Assembly: GCF_014695385.1 (NCBI RefSeq)
Contig: NZ_JACJOD010000014.1
Coordinates: 1 to 64,000 of the forward strand
Origin: Trichocoleus sp. FACHB-46
Lineage (GTDB): Bacteria > Cyanobacteriota > Cyanobacteriia > FACHB-46
Direction of reading: 5' to 3'
Length of the DNA stretch: 64,000 nucleotides
In this document: positions 8,481 through 19,117 of the stretch, piece after piece
Layout of the letters: each line of letters begins with the position of its first letter
How positions within the stretch are numbered: position 1 is the first letter of the stretch
Program-made: the position numbers and the translations under genes
The notes under the pieces: generated by a model
The model's database searches: none
Seen by the model: the letters and a program-made list of their open reading frames with translations, nothing else
What the model was told of the DNA's origin: nothing

Positions 8481-11400
8481 CTACTCAACGCCTTCAATAC
8501 GGTCTTCTACTTCTTGATAAAGTTCGCGGAGCATATCGAGGTTTTCTTCGCTGGTTTCCCAGTAGCCGCGACCGTTGACTTCTAGCAGTGTGGAAACCAT
8601 CTTGCGGAACGAATGGGGGTTGAGATTCAGCAAGCGCTTCCGCATTTCTTCGTCTTGGATGAACGTGGCATTGGTATCTTCGTAAATCCAGTTGTCCACT
8701 GCACCAGCGGTCGCCGACCAACCCATCGTGTTTACCAAGCGCTTAGAGAGCTCCCGCACGCCTTCGTAACCGTGGCTCAGCATCCCTTCGTACCACTTGG
8801 GGTTCAGCATCTTAGTGCGAGCATCCAAGCGCACAGTTTCTGAGAGAGTCCGCACTTGAGCGTTGGCAGTGGTGGTGTCCGCAATAAAGGAAGCAGGTGC
8901 TGTGCCATCGCCCCGGAGCCGTGCCACAACTTTGGTGGGGTCGGAGTCAAAGTAGTGGGACACATCCGTGAGAGAGATCTCAGAGGAGTCCAGGTTTTGG
9001 AAGGTAACATCCACCGTTTTCAATGCTGACTCAAACAAGCTGCGGTCTTGCTCCATCATCCCTGGATTATCGGAGTTGAAGGCAAAGGACTTACGGGCCA
9101 AGTACATGTCTTGAAGTTCGGATTCAGCTTCCCAAGTGCTGTTCTCCACCGCCAAGTTGACGTTTGCTGCGTAAGAGCCAGAAGCATTCGAGAACACACG
9201 AGTCGCTGCTTGACGCAGGTTGATGCCCATATCTTCAGCTTGCTTCATCGCGTGCTTGCGGACAAAGTTCATCTCTAGAGGTTCATCCGCTTCAGCAGCC
9301 ATCTTAATAGCGCGATCGAGCAGGTTCATTTGGTTGATGAACAAGTCACGGAACACCCCAGAACAATTCACGACCACATCTACTCGAGGACGACCGAGTT
9401 CTTCTAGCGGGATCATCTCCAGCTTGTTGACCCGTCCCAGAGCATCAGCGACAGGCCGTACCCCCACCAACAACATGACCTGCGCCAAGGATTCACCATA
9501 GGTCTTGATGTTGTCTGTTCCCCAGAGCACGAAGGACACAGTTTCAGGCCATTGCCCCCCATTTTCTGCTCGTTGCCGATCCAGGAGGCGATCGACTACG
9601 ATTTGGGCGGCTTGTACGGCTGCTGTCGTGGGAATCGATTGGGGATCAAGGGCGTGAATGTTCTTACCTGTGGGCAACACATCCGGGTTACGAATAGGAT
9701 CACCACCGGGGCCAGGAAGGACATATTCACCTTCGAGAGCTTTGAGCAAAGCACCAAGTTCGTTGTCTGCCACAATTTGCTTGAGGCAGAATTCTAGGTA
9801 CTCGAACAGGGGCTTAATGTCGTCAGTGTTGACTTTGGGATAGCCTGCTTGCTGCAAGGCTTCAATCCAAGGTTCTTTACGGCCCATGTTGAAGAAGTTG
9901 AGCACCGAAACTTTGGAAACTCGACCATCAGCATCGGTTTGCTCTTTCACTAAGGCGGCGACAGCAGCACGGCAAGCCAGGGTGATGTCTTGGAGTAGTT
10001 GCACATCTTCGAGCAGACCGCGATCGCTGTTCTTGTAAATGTCATCGATGTCGCGACCAATGCTCTCAGCAATAATCCGCAGTAAGCTTTTAACTTCTTC
10101 CTCCGGGCGATCGAGTCCGGCGATATTGACCAGAGTGGCGATCGCTTCTTCCGCAGTGGGAGGCTTACCAATCACATGCAGGCCACAGGGCAGCAAGCGC
10201 GATTCGATCTCCATCAGCTTGCGGTAGACCATGCCCACAATGTTATCCCGCTCTTCTGCCGTCATATCTTTGGCATCTTGATCGGGCAGGGCAATATCTT
10301 TGTCCAAGTTGACGATCCGGCACTTGTCCATAATCGTGTTGACGATGGGAACGCCGCGACCGCTATCTTTCAGGGTTTGGTAAGAAGCAATCAGCTCGCT
10401 TAGCTCTTTTAACCCTTTGTAGAGGCCCGCATTTTCGGCAGGAGGTGTGAGGTAAGAGATCGTTTCGGCGTAGGATCGACGCTTAGCGATCGTGGCTTCT
10501 GATGGGTTGTTCGCTGCGTAGTAGTAAAGGTTAGGGATGTTGCCGATCAAGTTATCGGGGTAGCACTCACCCGACATCCCCATTTGCTTACCTGGCATAA
10601 ACTCCAGAGAGCCGTGGGTACCGAAGTGCAACACCGCGTCCGCTTTCCAGATCTGCTCTAGGTAGGTGTAGTAAGCCGCAAAGCCGTGGTGAGGGCTGGC
10701 TGAGCGAGAGAACAGCAACCGCATCGGGTCACCTTCGTACCCAAAGGTTGGTTGTACCCCAATAAACACATTGCCGAAGTGCTTCCCGTAGATCAGCAAG
10801 TTCTGACCATCGGTGTTGAGGTGTCCGGGTGCAGGTCCCCAAGACTCATGTAAGCGCTCGTGGTAAGGAGTTAGCTCCTCGTACTCAGGCACCGACATCT
10901 TGTAGGCGATGTTGAGTTCGGGGCTGTTGTACTGAGCTTGAGCATCATGAATCACCTCTAGCATCAGGGCTTCTGGCGACTCAGGTAGTTCTGGTACGTC
11001 GTAACCGTTTTGCTTCATGGCTTCCAGCACTTTGTAGATGGAGCCGAAGACATCTAGGTAAGCGGCAGTACCGACGTTACCTTTATCGGGTGGGAAGCTA
11101 AAAACGGTAATTGCTAGTTTTTTGTCTACTTTGGGTTTGCGGCGGAGGCTAGCCCACTTCATCGCCCGCTGAGCTACCGCTTCAATTCGGTCTTGCAGCG
11201 CGATCGCCTTACCTGTCGCACCATCGCGACCCGAGAGAATAATCGGCTCGATCGCGCCATCGAGTTCTGGGATGGCAATTTGTAGCGCCACTTGGATTGG
11301 GTGCAGACCGAGGTCGCTGTCTTGCCATTCTTCGGTGGTTTGGAACACTAACGGTAGCGCCACCATGTAGGGACGGTTCAAGCGCTTCAAAGACTCGATC

Positions 11401-12467
11401 GCTTTGGGATGGTCTTGCCGTGCGGGTCCACCGACTAGCGCAAATCCAGTTAAAGAAACGACAGTATCAACGATCGTGGATTTGGTAATCGGGTCTTGAA
11501 AGTAAGCATCGATCGGTTTTGAGAAATCTAAACCGCCTGCAAAGACGGGGATGACCCGTGCGCCCATGCACTCCAGTTCTTGCACCATCGCCACATAGTG
11601 AGCATCGTCGCCTGTCACTAGGTGTGTCCGTTGCAGCACCAAACCTACACAAGGAGCCAATGGATCTTTGAGGTCAGCAGAAATGTCGGTGCGGCTGTTG
11701 TACCAGTTGAAGTATTCTTTGACATCTTCGTACATGGCAGGGGCGAGGGGATGCCAGATGCCCATATCAGGGTAAGTGACAGGATCGCGGTATTGCAAAG
11801 GCGCGAAGCTCTGCTGACCCACTCTCTTAGCGACGTATTTATCGCTCAGCATCAGCAGGAAGTTTTCTAGGTTTTCCTGAGAGCCGCCGAGCCAGTATTG
11901 GAAGCTAAGCATGAAGTTGCGGGCATCCTGCGCCTTGTCCATTGGCAGGTACTTCAGCACCTTGGGCAGGGTTTGCAGCAGCTTCAGCATGCCGTCTTGG
12001 AAACCAGAACCAGCTTTTTCTTTGCGCTTCCGCATGAACTGGGCGATCGCACTCTTTGACTGGCCTAACTGCGCCATTGAGAAGGTGCCCATTTTGTTCA
12101 GGCGCATGACTTCTGGCATGGAAGGGAAGACCACGGCCACATCCAGGCGATCGCGGTGCGGTTCTACTGCCGCAACCACTTTTTCTGCCAACTCTTCAAT
12201 AAAAATCAGTGACGCAATGAAAATATTGGCGTTGGCGACATCTTGCTCAAGCGCCTCAAGATTCTCAGGGCTGCGGAGTTCTTCCAACAAATAGCCGCTG
12301 ATCTCGATCGCCACATTGGGGTTGTTCTGGTTAATAGAGCGAACCGCTGCCGAGAGCGAACTCTGGTACTGCGGCTCTAGCACGACATAGACCACCTTAA
12401 TCAGAGAGCGTCCTTGGATGTTGTCAGGCGCAATGTGTCGAACGGTGGGCTTGACGTGGGTGAACAT
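8481..12467 (-). CDS. chlH: Magnesium chelatase subunit H
   Basis: The large porphyrin-binding subunit of magnesium chelatase. With ChlI and ChlD it inserts Mg2+ into protoporphyrin IX in an ATP-dependent reaction that commits tetrapyrroles to chlorophyll. The 1328-aa length matches cyanobacterial ChlH, and CobN/Mg-chelatase-family blocks are visible throughout (for example [20 protein letters not shown] and [15 protein letters not shown]). The ATG at 12467 has an AAGGAG ribosome-binding site at 12477-12482, nine bases upstream. The gene stands alone with its own terminator. It is preceded by about 710 bp of AT-rich non-coding DNA with a large stem-loop, a plausible site for light or iron regulation, though no known element was recognised. 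Confidence 0.97.
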   Translation of the reverse strand: MFTHVKPTVRHIAPDNIQGRSLIKVVYVVLEPQYQSSLSAAVRSINQNNPNVAIEISGYLLEELRSPENLEALEQDVANANIFIASLIFIEELAEKVVAAVEPHRDRLDVAVVFPSMPEVMRLNKMGTFSMAQLGQSKSAIAQFMRKRKEKAGSGFQDGMLKLLQTLPKVLKYLPMDKAQDARNFMLSFQYWLGGSQENLENFLLMLSDKYVAKRVGQQSFAPLQYRDPVTYPDMGIWHPLAPAMYEDVKEYFNWYNSRTDISADLKDPLAPCVGLVLQRTHLVTGDDAHYVAMVQELECMGARVIPVFAGGLDFSKPIDAYFQDPITKSTIVDTVVSLTGFALVGGPARQDHPKAIESLKRLNRPYMVALPLVFQTTEEWQDSDLGLHPIQVALQIAIPELDGAIEPIILSGRDGATGKAIALQDRIEAVAQRAMKWASLRRKPKVDKKLAITVFSFPPDKGNVGTAAYLDVFGSIYKVLEAMKQNGYDVPELPESPEALMLEVIHDAQAQYNSPELNIAYKMSVPEYEELTPYHERLHESWGPAPGHLNTDGQNLLIYGKHFGNVFIGVQPTFGYEGDPMRLLFSRSASPHHGFAAYYTYLEQIWKADAVLHFGTHGSLEFMPGKQMGMSGECYPDNLIGNIPNLYYYAANNPSEATIAKRRSYAETISYLTPPAENAGLYKGLKELSELIASYQTLKDSGRGVPIVNTIMDKCRIVNLDKDIALPDQDAKDMTAEERDNIVGMVYRKLMEIESRLLPCGLHVIGKPPTAEEAIATLVNIAGLDRPEEEVKSLLRIIAESIGRDIDDIYKNSDRGLLEDVQLLQDITLACRAAVAALVKEQTDADGRVSKVSVLNFFNMGRKEPWIEALQQAGYPKVNTDDIKPLFEYLEFCLKQIVADNELGALLKALEGEYVLPGPGGDPIRNPDVLPTGKNIHALDPQSIPTTAAVQAAQIVVDRLLDRQRAENGGQWPETVSFVLWGTDNIKTYGESLAQVMLLVGVRPVADALGRVNKLEMIPLEELGRPRVDVVVNCSGVFRDLFINQMNLLDRAIKMAAEADEPLEMNFVRKHAMKQAEDMGINLRQAATRVFSNASGSYAANVNLAVENSTWEAESELQDMYLARKSFAFNSDNPGMMEQDRSLFESALKTVDVTFQNLDSSEISLTDVSHYFDSDPTKVVARLRGDGTAPASFIADTTTANAQVRTLSETVRLDARTKMLNPKWYEGMLSHGYEGVRELSKRLVNTMGWSATAGAVDNWIYEDTNATFIQDEEMRKRLLNLNPHSFRKMVSTLLEVNGRGYWETSEENLDMLRELYQEVEDRIEGVE

Positions 12468-12998
12468 GCGGTTGGGCTCCTTGTTATACGTGTTCTCTTA
12501 TTGGCATCACTAGGGATCGGCTGGGAAGGATATAACTCCAGCTTTCTACCCATTCGCCTTTCAGCCACTCACAGGACAACTTGGGCTTGTTTCACCAAAG
12601 GTGCCTCATCTTGGACATGCCTTGCCAAAACCAGCGCTAGGTATAGAGGCGAAGTTTTGCACGGTGAGACAAATTAGTGGCCCATGAGTGTTTTTACCAG
12701 AAAATCCTTACCAAGTGAGCAGTTTGACGACTAACTGACACAATTTGATAAAAAAACTGAGAACTTTCTTTACATTTATTTACAGTAATCAAGTGCAAGC
12801 ACTCACGTATTTTTAATATTTCTTAATTTTTATCCTATAAAATTTTATTGAGCGATCGCACCAAAGTAGCAAAACCCCTACAGGAGCGGAATGTGTTGCT
12901 CAAGTTGCCTAGATTAGCAATAACTGTTTCTCGAAATAAATAATAGCTTCGTGATTTTTTAATTGTTGAATTTGCTTGAATGATTTATTTTTAGTAGG

Positions 12999-13062
12999 GC
13001 TTTAAGCAATTAATGAATTAGAAGATCCTCATTTAATTCATTAATTACTTGGCTCTTAAAGC
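12999..13062. repeat. Large two-tier inverted repeat (stem-loop) upstream of chlH
   Basis: Inner arms of 13 nt pair perfectly: AATTAATGAATTA (13008-13020) with TAATTCATTAATT (13034-13046), around a 13-nt loop. Outer arms GCTTTAAG (12999-13006) and CTTAAAGC (13055-13062) also match perfectly, separated from the inner stem by 1 nt on one side and 8 nt on the other. There is no T-run, so it does not look like an intrinsic terminator. It could be an RNA structure or a protein-binding palindrome. Confidence 0.6.
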
Positions 13063-13116
13063 TCTTGATTTCTATGTTGATTAACCGGATGCAGGAAGGA
13101 AAACACTAATTTGCAC

Positions 13117-13141
13117 AGTTTGACTAAAATTTAGTCGAACT
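13117..13141. repeat. Near-perfect 12-bp inverted repeat after the ankyrin gene
   Basis: AGTTTGACTAAA (13117-13128) and TTTAGTCGAACT (13130-13141) are reverse complements at 11 of 12 positions, with one base between. It lies 38 bp beyond the ankyrin gene stop codon. With no T-run it may be an operator-like palindrome or weak terminator. Confidence 0.4.
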
Positions 13142-13178
13142 ACCACTTATTTAACTAGTTATTTAGTTTACGACAGTG

Positions 13179-13655
13179 CTAGGAACCTTGACGGGCTTGC
13201 TTTAGCAGCTCCATCACCTCAGTCTGCTTTTCCTCCGCTGCCCAAACAAAAGCAGTCCAATTATGGTTATCTCTGGCATCAATATCAGCACCACTGGCCA
13301 ACAAAGCTTTCACAACTTCCAGATGGCCTTTAGCAGCAGCGCTCATTAACGCCGTCAAACCAAAACTGGTTTTAGCGTTGACTTCTGCACCTTTATTGAG
13401 CAGCAATTGAACAATCAAAAGGTGCCCAGCCGCAGCCGCACCCATTAAGGCAGACCACCCATCTCGGTCTAGAGCGTTGACTGCTGCGCCTTGGTTCAGC
13501 AGAGCAGCAACGACATCCGCATGCCCTGCTTCTGCCGCTGCGATTAAAGCTGTTGAGCCTTCCTCATCCTGAGCATTCACATCTGCTTTTTGAGCCAGTA
13601 AGGTTTCTACTTGGGCAATGTCTCCCCGTTTAGATGCAGTGATTAGGTCTGTCAT
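13179..13655 (-). CDS. Ankyrin-repeat protein
   Basis: A 158-aa protein made almost entirely of ankyrin repeats: about five 33-residue units with the consensus GADVNAxDxxGxTALxxAAxxGHxxVVxxLL, ending in a half unit. It has no signal peptide, membrane segment or catalytic domain, so it probably acts as a soluble protein-binding scaffold. It is monocistronic; the neighbouring genes give no clue to the partner. Confidence 0.9.
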   Translation of the reverse strand: MTDLITASKRGDIAQVETLLAQKADVNAQDEEGSTALIAAAEAGHADVVAALLNQGAAVNALDRDGWSALMGAAAAGHLLIVQLLLNKGAEVNAKTSFGLTALMSAAAKGHLEVVKALLASGADIDARDNHNWTAFVWAAEEKQTEVMELLKQARQGS

Positions 13656-13852
13656 GGCTTACGATCCCTATCTAGACATGCACAAAGAAGTACGAATGGA
13701 TTGAATTGAAGTTGAACTGAAGCTGAGCGATCGCATCCAGAGCTGTAGGTGAATTAAATAGAGTGATCAAAGTCGCTCTAGGAAAAATTTATCCTAGGAG
13801 GAGCAATTTTGACGCAAGCTGACCAAGCAGTAAGGGTAGGAGAAGCAAATTA

Positions 13853-15139
13853 GTGTCTGCTGTTGATATTTTGATTCTCTCCAATGGCCCCGGAGAGCTA
13901 GCTACCTGGGTAAAACCTGTCGTCAAGGCATTGAGAGCGCAACTAGGAGACGATCGCGCCCAAGTGCGAATTTCGGTTGTTTTATCTCCTTGCCCCAATG
14001 CTAGCGGTCAAGAAGCGGCGATCGCGCAGAGCTACCCAGAAGTTGACCGAGTCCAAGCGGCAGAGCATTTCGCTGCGTTTTTGCTGTCTGGTAAAACTGT
14101 AGACGCTTGGGACTGGCGCGATCGCGGGGTAGTGTTGTTTTTGGGTGGCGACCAGTTCTTTCCCGTGGTAATTGGTAAGCGGCTAGGGTACCGAACCGTG
14201 GTCTACGCCGAGTGGGATGCTCGTTGGCTGCGCTGGATCGATCGCTTTGGAGTTATGAAACCGGAAATTGCTGCTCAAGCTCCCCCCGCTCAAGCCCACA
14301 AATTTACCGTCGTGGGTGACTTAATGGCAGAGGCAGGCACCTTCGAGCGACCCAAGAGCGATCTAACAGATGCAAGCACAGGGAAAAGCACAGAACTGAT
14401 CGGCTTGTTGCCAGGGTCGAAACCAGCCAAGTTAGCTCAAGGCGTCCCATTAACGTTGGCGATCGCGGAGCGCATCCACGCGATTCGGCCCCAAACTCGC
14501 TTCGTCATTCCCGTGGCACCTACCCTCAGTCTGCAAACCCTAGCTCGATTTGCTGATCCTGAGGAAAATCCAATTTCCCAATTATTTGGTGGTGTAGGGG
14601 CGCACTTAGTGTTGCCAGAAGCGGGTCAACAACCTTATTTGAAAACCGCAGCAGGAGTTCAAGTAGAACTGCGGACTGATTTCCCTGCCTACGACCTACT
14701 CTCCCAATGCCAGCTTTGCCTGACTACAGTCGGCGCAAACACTGCCGAGTTAGGATCTCTCGCTGTTCCCATGATTGTGCTAATTCCCATGCAACAAGCG
14801 GATGCTATGCGGGCTTGGGGCGGCATCCCTGGCCTACTAGTTAACTTGCCTGGGGTTGGCAGCAGTTTCGCCAAACTGATCAATTGGTGGTTTCTTAGCA
14901 AACCTCGGCTGCTAGCTTGGCCTAACATCTGGGCACAGGAGCAAATCGTGCCAGAAAAAGTGGGCATCGTGCAGCCACAAGAAATTGCAGACTTAGCCTT
15001 AGACTGGCTAGAGCATCCTGAGCAACTGCAACAAATCCGCGATCGCCTCCGTAGCGTCCGAGGCCAACCCGGAGCCGCCACAAAACTCAGTCAAATCGTC
15101 GCTGAGGAGCTAGGCTTCAACTCGGCTCCTCACTCCTAA
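13853..15139 (+). CDS. LpxB-related glycosyltransferase (lipid-A-disaccharide synthase-related protein)
   Basis: A 428-aa protein of the LpxB-related family found in cyanobacteria and plastids, with a GT-B-type fold. The N-terminal ILILSNGPGELATWVKP block and the nucleotide-sugar-binding half (QCQLCLTTVGANTAELGSL, followed by VPMIVLIP) resemble LpxB. True LpxB joins two glucosamine lipids; the substrate of this cyanobacterial branch is not established. The start codon is GTG at 13853. A short C/T-rich tail with repeated ACTCCTAACTCC-like units follows the stop (about 15122-15180). Confidence 0.82.
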   Translation: MSAVDILILSNGPGELATWVKPVVKALRAQLGDDRAQVRISVVLSPCPNASGQEAAIAQSYPEVDRVQAAEHFAAFLLSGKTVDAWDWRDRGVVLFLGGDQFFPVVIGKRLGYRTVVYAEWDARWLRWIDRFGVMKPEIAAQAPPAQAHKFTVVGDLMAEAGTFERPKSDLTDASTGKSTELIGLLPGSKPAKLAQGVPLTLAIAERIHAIRPQTRFVIPVAPTLSLQTLARFADPEENPISQLFGGVGAHLVLPEAGQQPYLKTAAGVQVELRTDFPAYDLLSQCQLCLTTVGANTAELGSLAVPMIVLIPMQQADAMRAWGGIPGLLVNLPGVGSSFAKLINWWFLSKPRLLAWPNIWAQEQIVPEKVGIVQPQEIADLALDWLEHPEQLQQIRDRLRSVRGQPGAATKLSQIVAEELGFNSAPHS

Positions 15140-15178
15140 CTCCTCTCCTCTTCCTTCACTCCTAACTCCCCACCTCTC

Positions 15179-15568
15179 TCACTTCCCCGCCGCCTGCCCA
15201 TCTCGGCGGCCTAGCTCGTAAACAGCACAGCCTATACAAGTCAAAATTCCTAAACTGATAGCCCAGCTTTTACCTAGACTAATTTCTACTCCGTAGTTAC
15301 ACAGCGCTCCTGCCCCTAGAAACGGCACAATGCTAAAGACCGATGCGTAGAACGCATTTTGGGCTTCCCGGGCTTTGCGAGTCCGCTCAAACTCTGCTTC
15401 TGACGTGTAGAGCGATCGCTCAGCAAAGTTAAACCAACGGTCGATTTGCTCCGTTACCCATTCCCCCGCTGGGGAGAACCCCAGATATAAAGCCAGCGAC
15501 CATAAGCTTGCCCCTGCGATCGCCGTAGTATCGAGTACTAGCGGTATGGGAAAAATATTAATCTGCAT
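15179..15568 (-). CDS. Conserved membrane protein of unknown function
   Basis: I do not recognise this 129-aa protein. It has a hydrophobic N-terminal segment (about 10-30), a charged amphipathic centre (about 37-68, with EAEFERTRKAREAQ), and two further hydrophobic segments (about 74-92 and 98-117), ending in a charged tail. It is convergent with the LpxB-related gene. Function cannot be inferred. Confidence 0.6.
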   Translation of the reverse strand: MQINIFPIPLVLDTTAIAGASLWSLALYLGFSPAGEWVTEQIDRWFNFAERSLYTSEAEFERTRKAREAQNAFYASVFSIVPFLGAGALCNYGVEISLGKSWAISLGILTCIGCAVYELGRRDGQAAGK

Positions 15569-15928
15569 GGCTATGGCAGCAGTTTGTGAAATTTAATGGA
15601 CTGTTAAAAGTTGTAACAGATATAAGAACGAAATCACACTGATTCAGCGGCTCTGTGACGAATTGACATAAACACCTGATAGATTTGCCAGCAGCCTAGG
15701 GTAATATACTCCGGAAGCGCTAGTGGCATTGAAGGCCATTCGTGCTTCTGGCTACAAAATGGTTCTGAGCTAGCAACTCCTGATCTAGGATGATCTAGGA
15801 GCGATCGCTTGAGGAACTTAAACGGGTGTATCGACGTACATAATCTGAGTGCTTGAGCTACAGCAGACTCAATCCTGCCCCCCTGATTGAGACCTTAGAA
15901 ATATTTCGTCATCCGTAAAGGACGCTGT
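15569..15928. other. 360-bp intergenic region
   Basis: Divergent spacer between the unknown membrane protein and the M23 peptidase gene. Two adjacent copies of TGATCTAGGA (15781-15790 and 15791-15800) are the only repeat seen. No gene or structured RNA was recognised. It should contain promoters for both flanking genes. Confidence 0.5.
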
Positions 15929-16630
15929 ATGGAGAAACGCAATTGTAAGTCCGCTGAGCAGTTGAGGAGTAAGCAGCAAGCATCCACATCGCTCCTAAAA
16001 CCCAAAACTATGATTCGAATTGGACAAGCCCTACTGATTGCAGGTTTGGGTTTAGCAGGCTTCGTTGCCTCTGATTGGCCCCAAGAAACAGCTAGAGCCC
16101 AAGAAGTTGCAACCAACCAAGTAGCGACAGGAAGCACTTGGCAAGGCGCTTCTTTCCCAGTTGAAAATTTTCAAGCTTATACCTCTGCCTTTGGCTATCG
16201 CCAATCTCCTAGCGGTTATAGCCAAGAATTCCACCACGGCCTAGATCTAGCTGCCCCTGAAGGTAGCTACATTCGGAGTTGGTGGAACGGTACCGTGGTG
16301 GAAGTATCTGATGACAGTGCTTGTGGTACTTCAGTAGTCGTTCAGTCGGGCGAGTGGGAGCATATTTATTGCCATATGCAAGGTCATGTAGAAACGGCTA
16401 ACGGAGGTCGTTACCTAGTCGATCGCGAAGGTGGCATTCAGATGCGCGAAGGCCAGCAGCTAGCCGCTGGAACCCGCCTCGGTCGAGTAGGTATGACAGG
16501 CCGTACCACTGGCCCCCATCTCCACTGGGGAATGAAGTATTCTGGGCAGTGGGTTGATCCAGCTCTAGTGTTACGAGCCATGTATGCTCAGCAAAGAGCT
16601 GGTCACTCAGTTTCTAGCCGCCCTAACTAA
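15929..16630 (+). CDS. M23-family peptidase (LytM/lysostaphin type)
   Basis: Putative zinc peptidase that cleaves peptidoglycan cross-links, or regulates such cleavage. A hydrophobic segment at about 30-48 acts as signal or anchor. The M23 domain spans about 85-215: HHGLD gives zinc ligands His102 and Asp106, YCHM gives His149, and HLHW gives His197 and zinc ligand His199. All canonical residues are present, so it should be active outside the membrane. The ATG at 15929 has AAAGGA (15917-15922) six bases upstream. A strong terminator follows the stop codon. Confidence 0.9.
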   Translation: MEKRNCKSAEQLRSKQQASTSLLKPKTMIRIGQALLIAGLGLAGFVASDWPQETARAQEVATNQVATGSTWQGASFPVENFQAYTSAFGYRQSPSGYSQEFHHGLDLAAPEGSYIRSWWNGTVVEVSDDSACGTSVVVQSGEWEHIYCHMQGHVETANGGRYLVDREGGIQMREGQQLAAGTRLGRVGMTGRTTGPHLHWGMKYSGQWVDPALVLRAMYAQQRAGHSVSSRPN

Positions 16631-16651
16631 GGGTTCTGAATTAAGGCAGAC

Positions 16652-16695
16652 AAAAATAAAGAGAGAACAGCCTTAAAATCTGTTCTCTCTTTTTT
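16652..16695. terminator. Bidirectional intrinsic terminator
   Basis: AGAGAGAACAG (16660-16670) pairs with CTGTTCTCTCT (16680-16690) around a 9-nt loop, followed by five T on the plus strand. On the minus strand the same stem is followed by a T-rich run (TTTATTTTTG). It therefore serves both the M23 gene and, convergently, ftsH. Confidence 0.85.
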
Positions 16696-16771
16696 ATGGC
16701 TCAATTTTGGGACAAAAACAGATAGTAGCCCGCTTGCGCGAACAAGATGCCCGCGCAACAAGTATTACCAG

Positions 16772-18688
16772 CTAGATGCTACTGACTTCGCTAGGAGCCG
16801 CTGGCTGATGCTTGCTAGGCAGTTGGGTGTATTCAGCCACAATTTGGCGGAATTGATCGCCTTCAACCGTTTCTTGATCTAGTAACGTATCCACCAGTCG
16901 ATCCATCAAAGCCCGATTTTCCCTCAGCAAGGTACGGGCCCTCTCATGGCACTGGAAGACAATCGCTCGGACTTGGTGATCGATTTTAGTAGCAACTTCC
17001 TCAGAGTATTCAGTTGAACGATTCATCAGATCTCGCCCCAGGAACACTTCGCTGCTTTGGCTTTCAAGCGCAAATGGCCCTAAGTCAGACATACCGTAGC
17101 GAGTCACCATTTCTCGAGCGTAGTCAGCCACGGCTCGGATATCTCCCGAAGCACCTTTTGTCACCTCGTGATAGCCAAACACTTCTTCTTCCGCTGCACG
17201 GCCACCCAAGAAAACGGTGATGCGATCGAGCAACCAAGCGCGGCTGTACAAACCATCATCAATGGTTTCCTCGTTGGGTAGAGGTTTGGCGAATCCACCA
17301 ATCCCACCAGAGCGAGGGATAATCGTTACTTTGTCTAGAGGGTCAGTTTTCTCTAGCAGCGTCATCAGGAGGGCGTGACCCACTTCGTGATAGGCAATCA
17401 GGCGCTTCTTCTTGCTGTCAAGTAACGGGGTGAGGGTTAAGCCAATGGTGACGCGATCGATCGCATCATCCACTTCTAGAGGTGTAACTGCATCTTTACG
17501 CCGTCGGGCGGTCAAAATAGCGGCTTCATTCAATAAGTTGGCCAGATCAGCACCTGAGAAACCGGGAGTGCGTTGGGCGATCGCATCCAAAGAGATGTCT
17601 GGCGCTAGCTTCTTATTGCGCGCGTGAACTTCTAGAATCCCTAAGCGACCTTTGTAGCTGGGCAGGTCTACTGTAATTTGGCGATCGAAGCGACCGGGAC
17701 GCAATAGAGCAGAATCTAAGACGTCAGGACGGTTGGTTGCCGCGATGATGATGATGCCATTGTTGCCTTCGAAGCCATCCATCTCGGTGAGTAACTGGTT
17801 GAGGGTTTGTTCCCGCTCATCATTGCCGCCACCGATACCTGCCCCCCGTTGACGACCCACCGCATCAATCTCATCAATGAAGATAATGCAAGGCGCGCTT
17901 TCTTTCGCTTTCTTGAACAGGTCCCGGACGCGAGAAGCGCCGACACCCACAAACATCTCGACGAACTCAGAACCAGAGATGCTGAAGAAGGGTACACCCG
18001 CTTCCCCCGCGATCGCCTTAGCCAACAGAGTTTTACCCGTGCCTGGAGGACCCACTAGCAACACCCCTTTAGGAATGCGCGCTCCAATAGCGGTAAAGCG
18101 TTCTGGCTTCTTGAGGAAAGTCACAACTTCTTGCAGTTCTTCTTTAGCTTCCTCAATCCCAGCCACGTCATCGAACATGACGCCTGTTTTGGCTTCCATT
18201 TGAAACCGAGCCCGCGACTTGCCAAAGTTCATCGCCTGACCTGGGGCGTTAGTCGAGCGCCGCAGAATAATCAACAAACCCGCAATCAAGAGAAAAATCA
18301 ACAGCAGATTTGCCAGCAAGCCAACGGCTGTACTGTTATCAGGAGATGGTTGAACTTCAAAATCTACATCATTGGCCCGGATGCGCTCAATCAACTCAGG
18401 ATTCTGCTCCAGCAGAGGTACTTCCTGCATCGCGTCCGTCTTTTTCTCTCCTGCCAACCGGACTCTAGCAACGTTTTGGGTTGGGTCGACCTCAACCCGT
18501 GATACTTGACCTGCATCAATTTTCCGCAAGAGCTCACCATAAGTGAGGGAGTTGCGGCCTGCTTGAGCTAGCCCTGGGGTCGTTAACAACGCAGTTTGGA
18601 GTAAAAACCAACTGGCTGTAATTGCCCCAGTAACGGCAGAACTCCTCATCAAGCGATTATTTGTCAGTGCCTTGCGGAAACTTTTCAT
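16772..18688 (-). CDS. ftsH: ATP-dependent zinc metalloprotease FtsH
   Basis: Membrane-anchored AAA+ protease of 638 aa that degrades damaged membrane and soluble proteins; in cyanobacteria FtsH complexes take part in photosystem II repair. Two transmembrane segments are seen (about 16-38 and 122-142) flanking the lumenal/periplasmic domain. The AAA module has Walker A GPPGTGKT (213-220), Walker B IIFIDEID (268-275) and the second region of homology ending RPGRFDR (330-336). The zinc site is HEVGH (434-438). Cyanobacteria have several FtsH paralogues; I cannot assign this one firmly to a numbered isoform. Confidence 0.96.
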   Translation of the reverse strand: MKSFRKALTNNRLMRSSAVTGAITASWFLLQTALLTTPGLAQAGRNSLTYGELLRKIDAGQVSRVEVDPTQNVARVRLAGEKKTDAMQEVPLLEQNPELIERIRANDVDFEVQPSPDNSTAVGLLANLLLIFLLIAGLLIILRRSTNAPGQAMNFGKSRARFQMEAKTGVMFDDVAGIEEAKEELQEVVTFLKKPERFTAIGARIPKGVLLVGPPGTGKTLLAKAIAGEAGVPFFSISGSEFVEMFVGVGASRVRDLFKKAKESAPCIIFIDEIDAVGRQRGAGIGGGNDEREQTLNQLLTEMDGFEGNNGIIIIAATNRPDVLDSALLRPGRFDRQITVDLPSYKGRLGILEVHARNKKLAPDISLDAIAQRTPGFSGADLANLLNEAAILTARRRKDAVTPLEVDDAIDRVTIGLTLTPLLDSKKKRLIAYHEVGHALLMTLLEKTDPLDKVTIIPRSGGIGGFAKPLPNEETIDDGLYSRAWLLDRITVFLGGRAAEEEVFGYHEVTKGASGDIRAVADYAREMVTRYGMSDLGPFALESQSSEVFLGRDLMNRSTEYSEEVATKIDHQVRAIVFQCHERARTLLRENRALMDRLVDTLLDQETVEGDQFRQIVAEYTQLPSKHQPAAPSEVSSI

Positions 18689-19117
18689 ACTGGATTGCCT
18701 TTTGCCTCCCGCCTGAACCTAACTCCTCTGAGTAGCTGCAAAACTCAGCTTGACAGTAGAAGCTAGGAAATCTCTTATCTAGTTTAACTTTCCTAATCCT
18801 GGACTTCAGGACTTTGAGTAACAACTCTGTTGATTCAGGTCTTGATCTAGTTGATAGCTATCTACCGCAACCATCCTCAAGAAAGTTGATCTCTAATTTT
18901 CCCCAAGGAAAACATATAAATTTGACAAAATGTAACTTTCTTAGTTAAGCTAATTGTAGTCGTAATGACTCCGTTTTTCAATAAGACATTTTTAGGTTAC
19001 TTTTCGAGCCAATTCTCAGCTCACCAAATCTGTGCGTTTCATTCAGACTTGGTTTCCGGCTGAAGCTTTAGCAGTTATTTCAAGCTTGCACGGAATTTCT
19101 TTAGGAGGGCTAGACCT
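18689..19117. other. 429-bp divergent intergenic region (ftsH / FMN reductase)
   Basis: No ORF or RNA gene recognised. It contains the divergent promoters; the FMN reductase side ends with a very good ribosome-binding site TAGGAGGG about eight bases before the ATG at 19118. Confidence 0.5.

Larger units (their letters stand above)
12468..13178. other. 711-bp non-coding region upstream of chlH
   Basis: No credible gene is seen between the chlH start and the ankyrin-repeat gene. The part from about 12700 to 13100 is much more AT-rich than its surroundings and contains a single HIP1 octamer near 12852. It holds two inverted repeats, listed separately (12999-13062 and 13117-13141). It probably carries the chlH promoter and a long 5' leader. 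Confidence 0.6.

Noticed and set aside
12414-12677. 87-aa plus-strand ORF over the chlH start
   Set aside because: It overlaps chlH antisense and its promoter region, with no recognisable protein features.
13778-13797. CTAGGA/TCCTAG hairpin before the LpxB-related gene
   Set aside because: Only six base pairs with an AT-rich loop and no T-run; too weak to annotate as a regulatory element.
15122-15180. ACTCCTAACTCC-like repeats as the sRNA Yfr1 motif
   Set aside because: The motif lacks the flanking hairpins and promoter of Yfr1 and looks like a simple C/T-rich spacer repeat.
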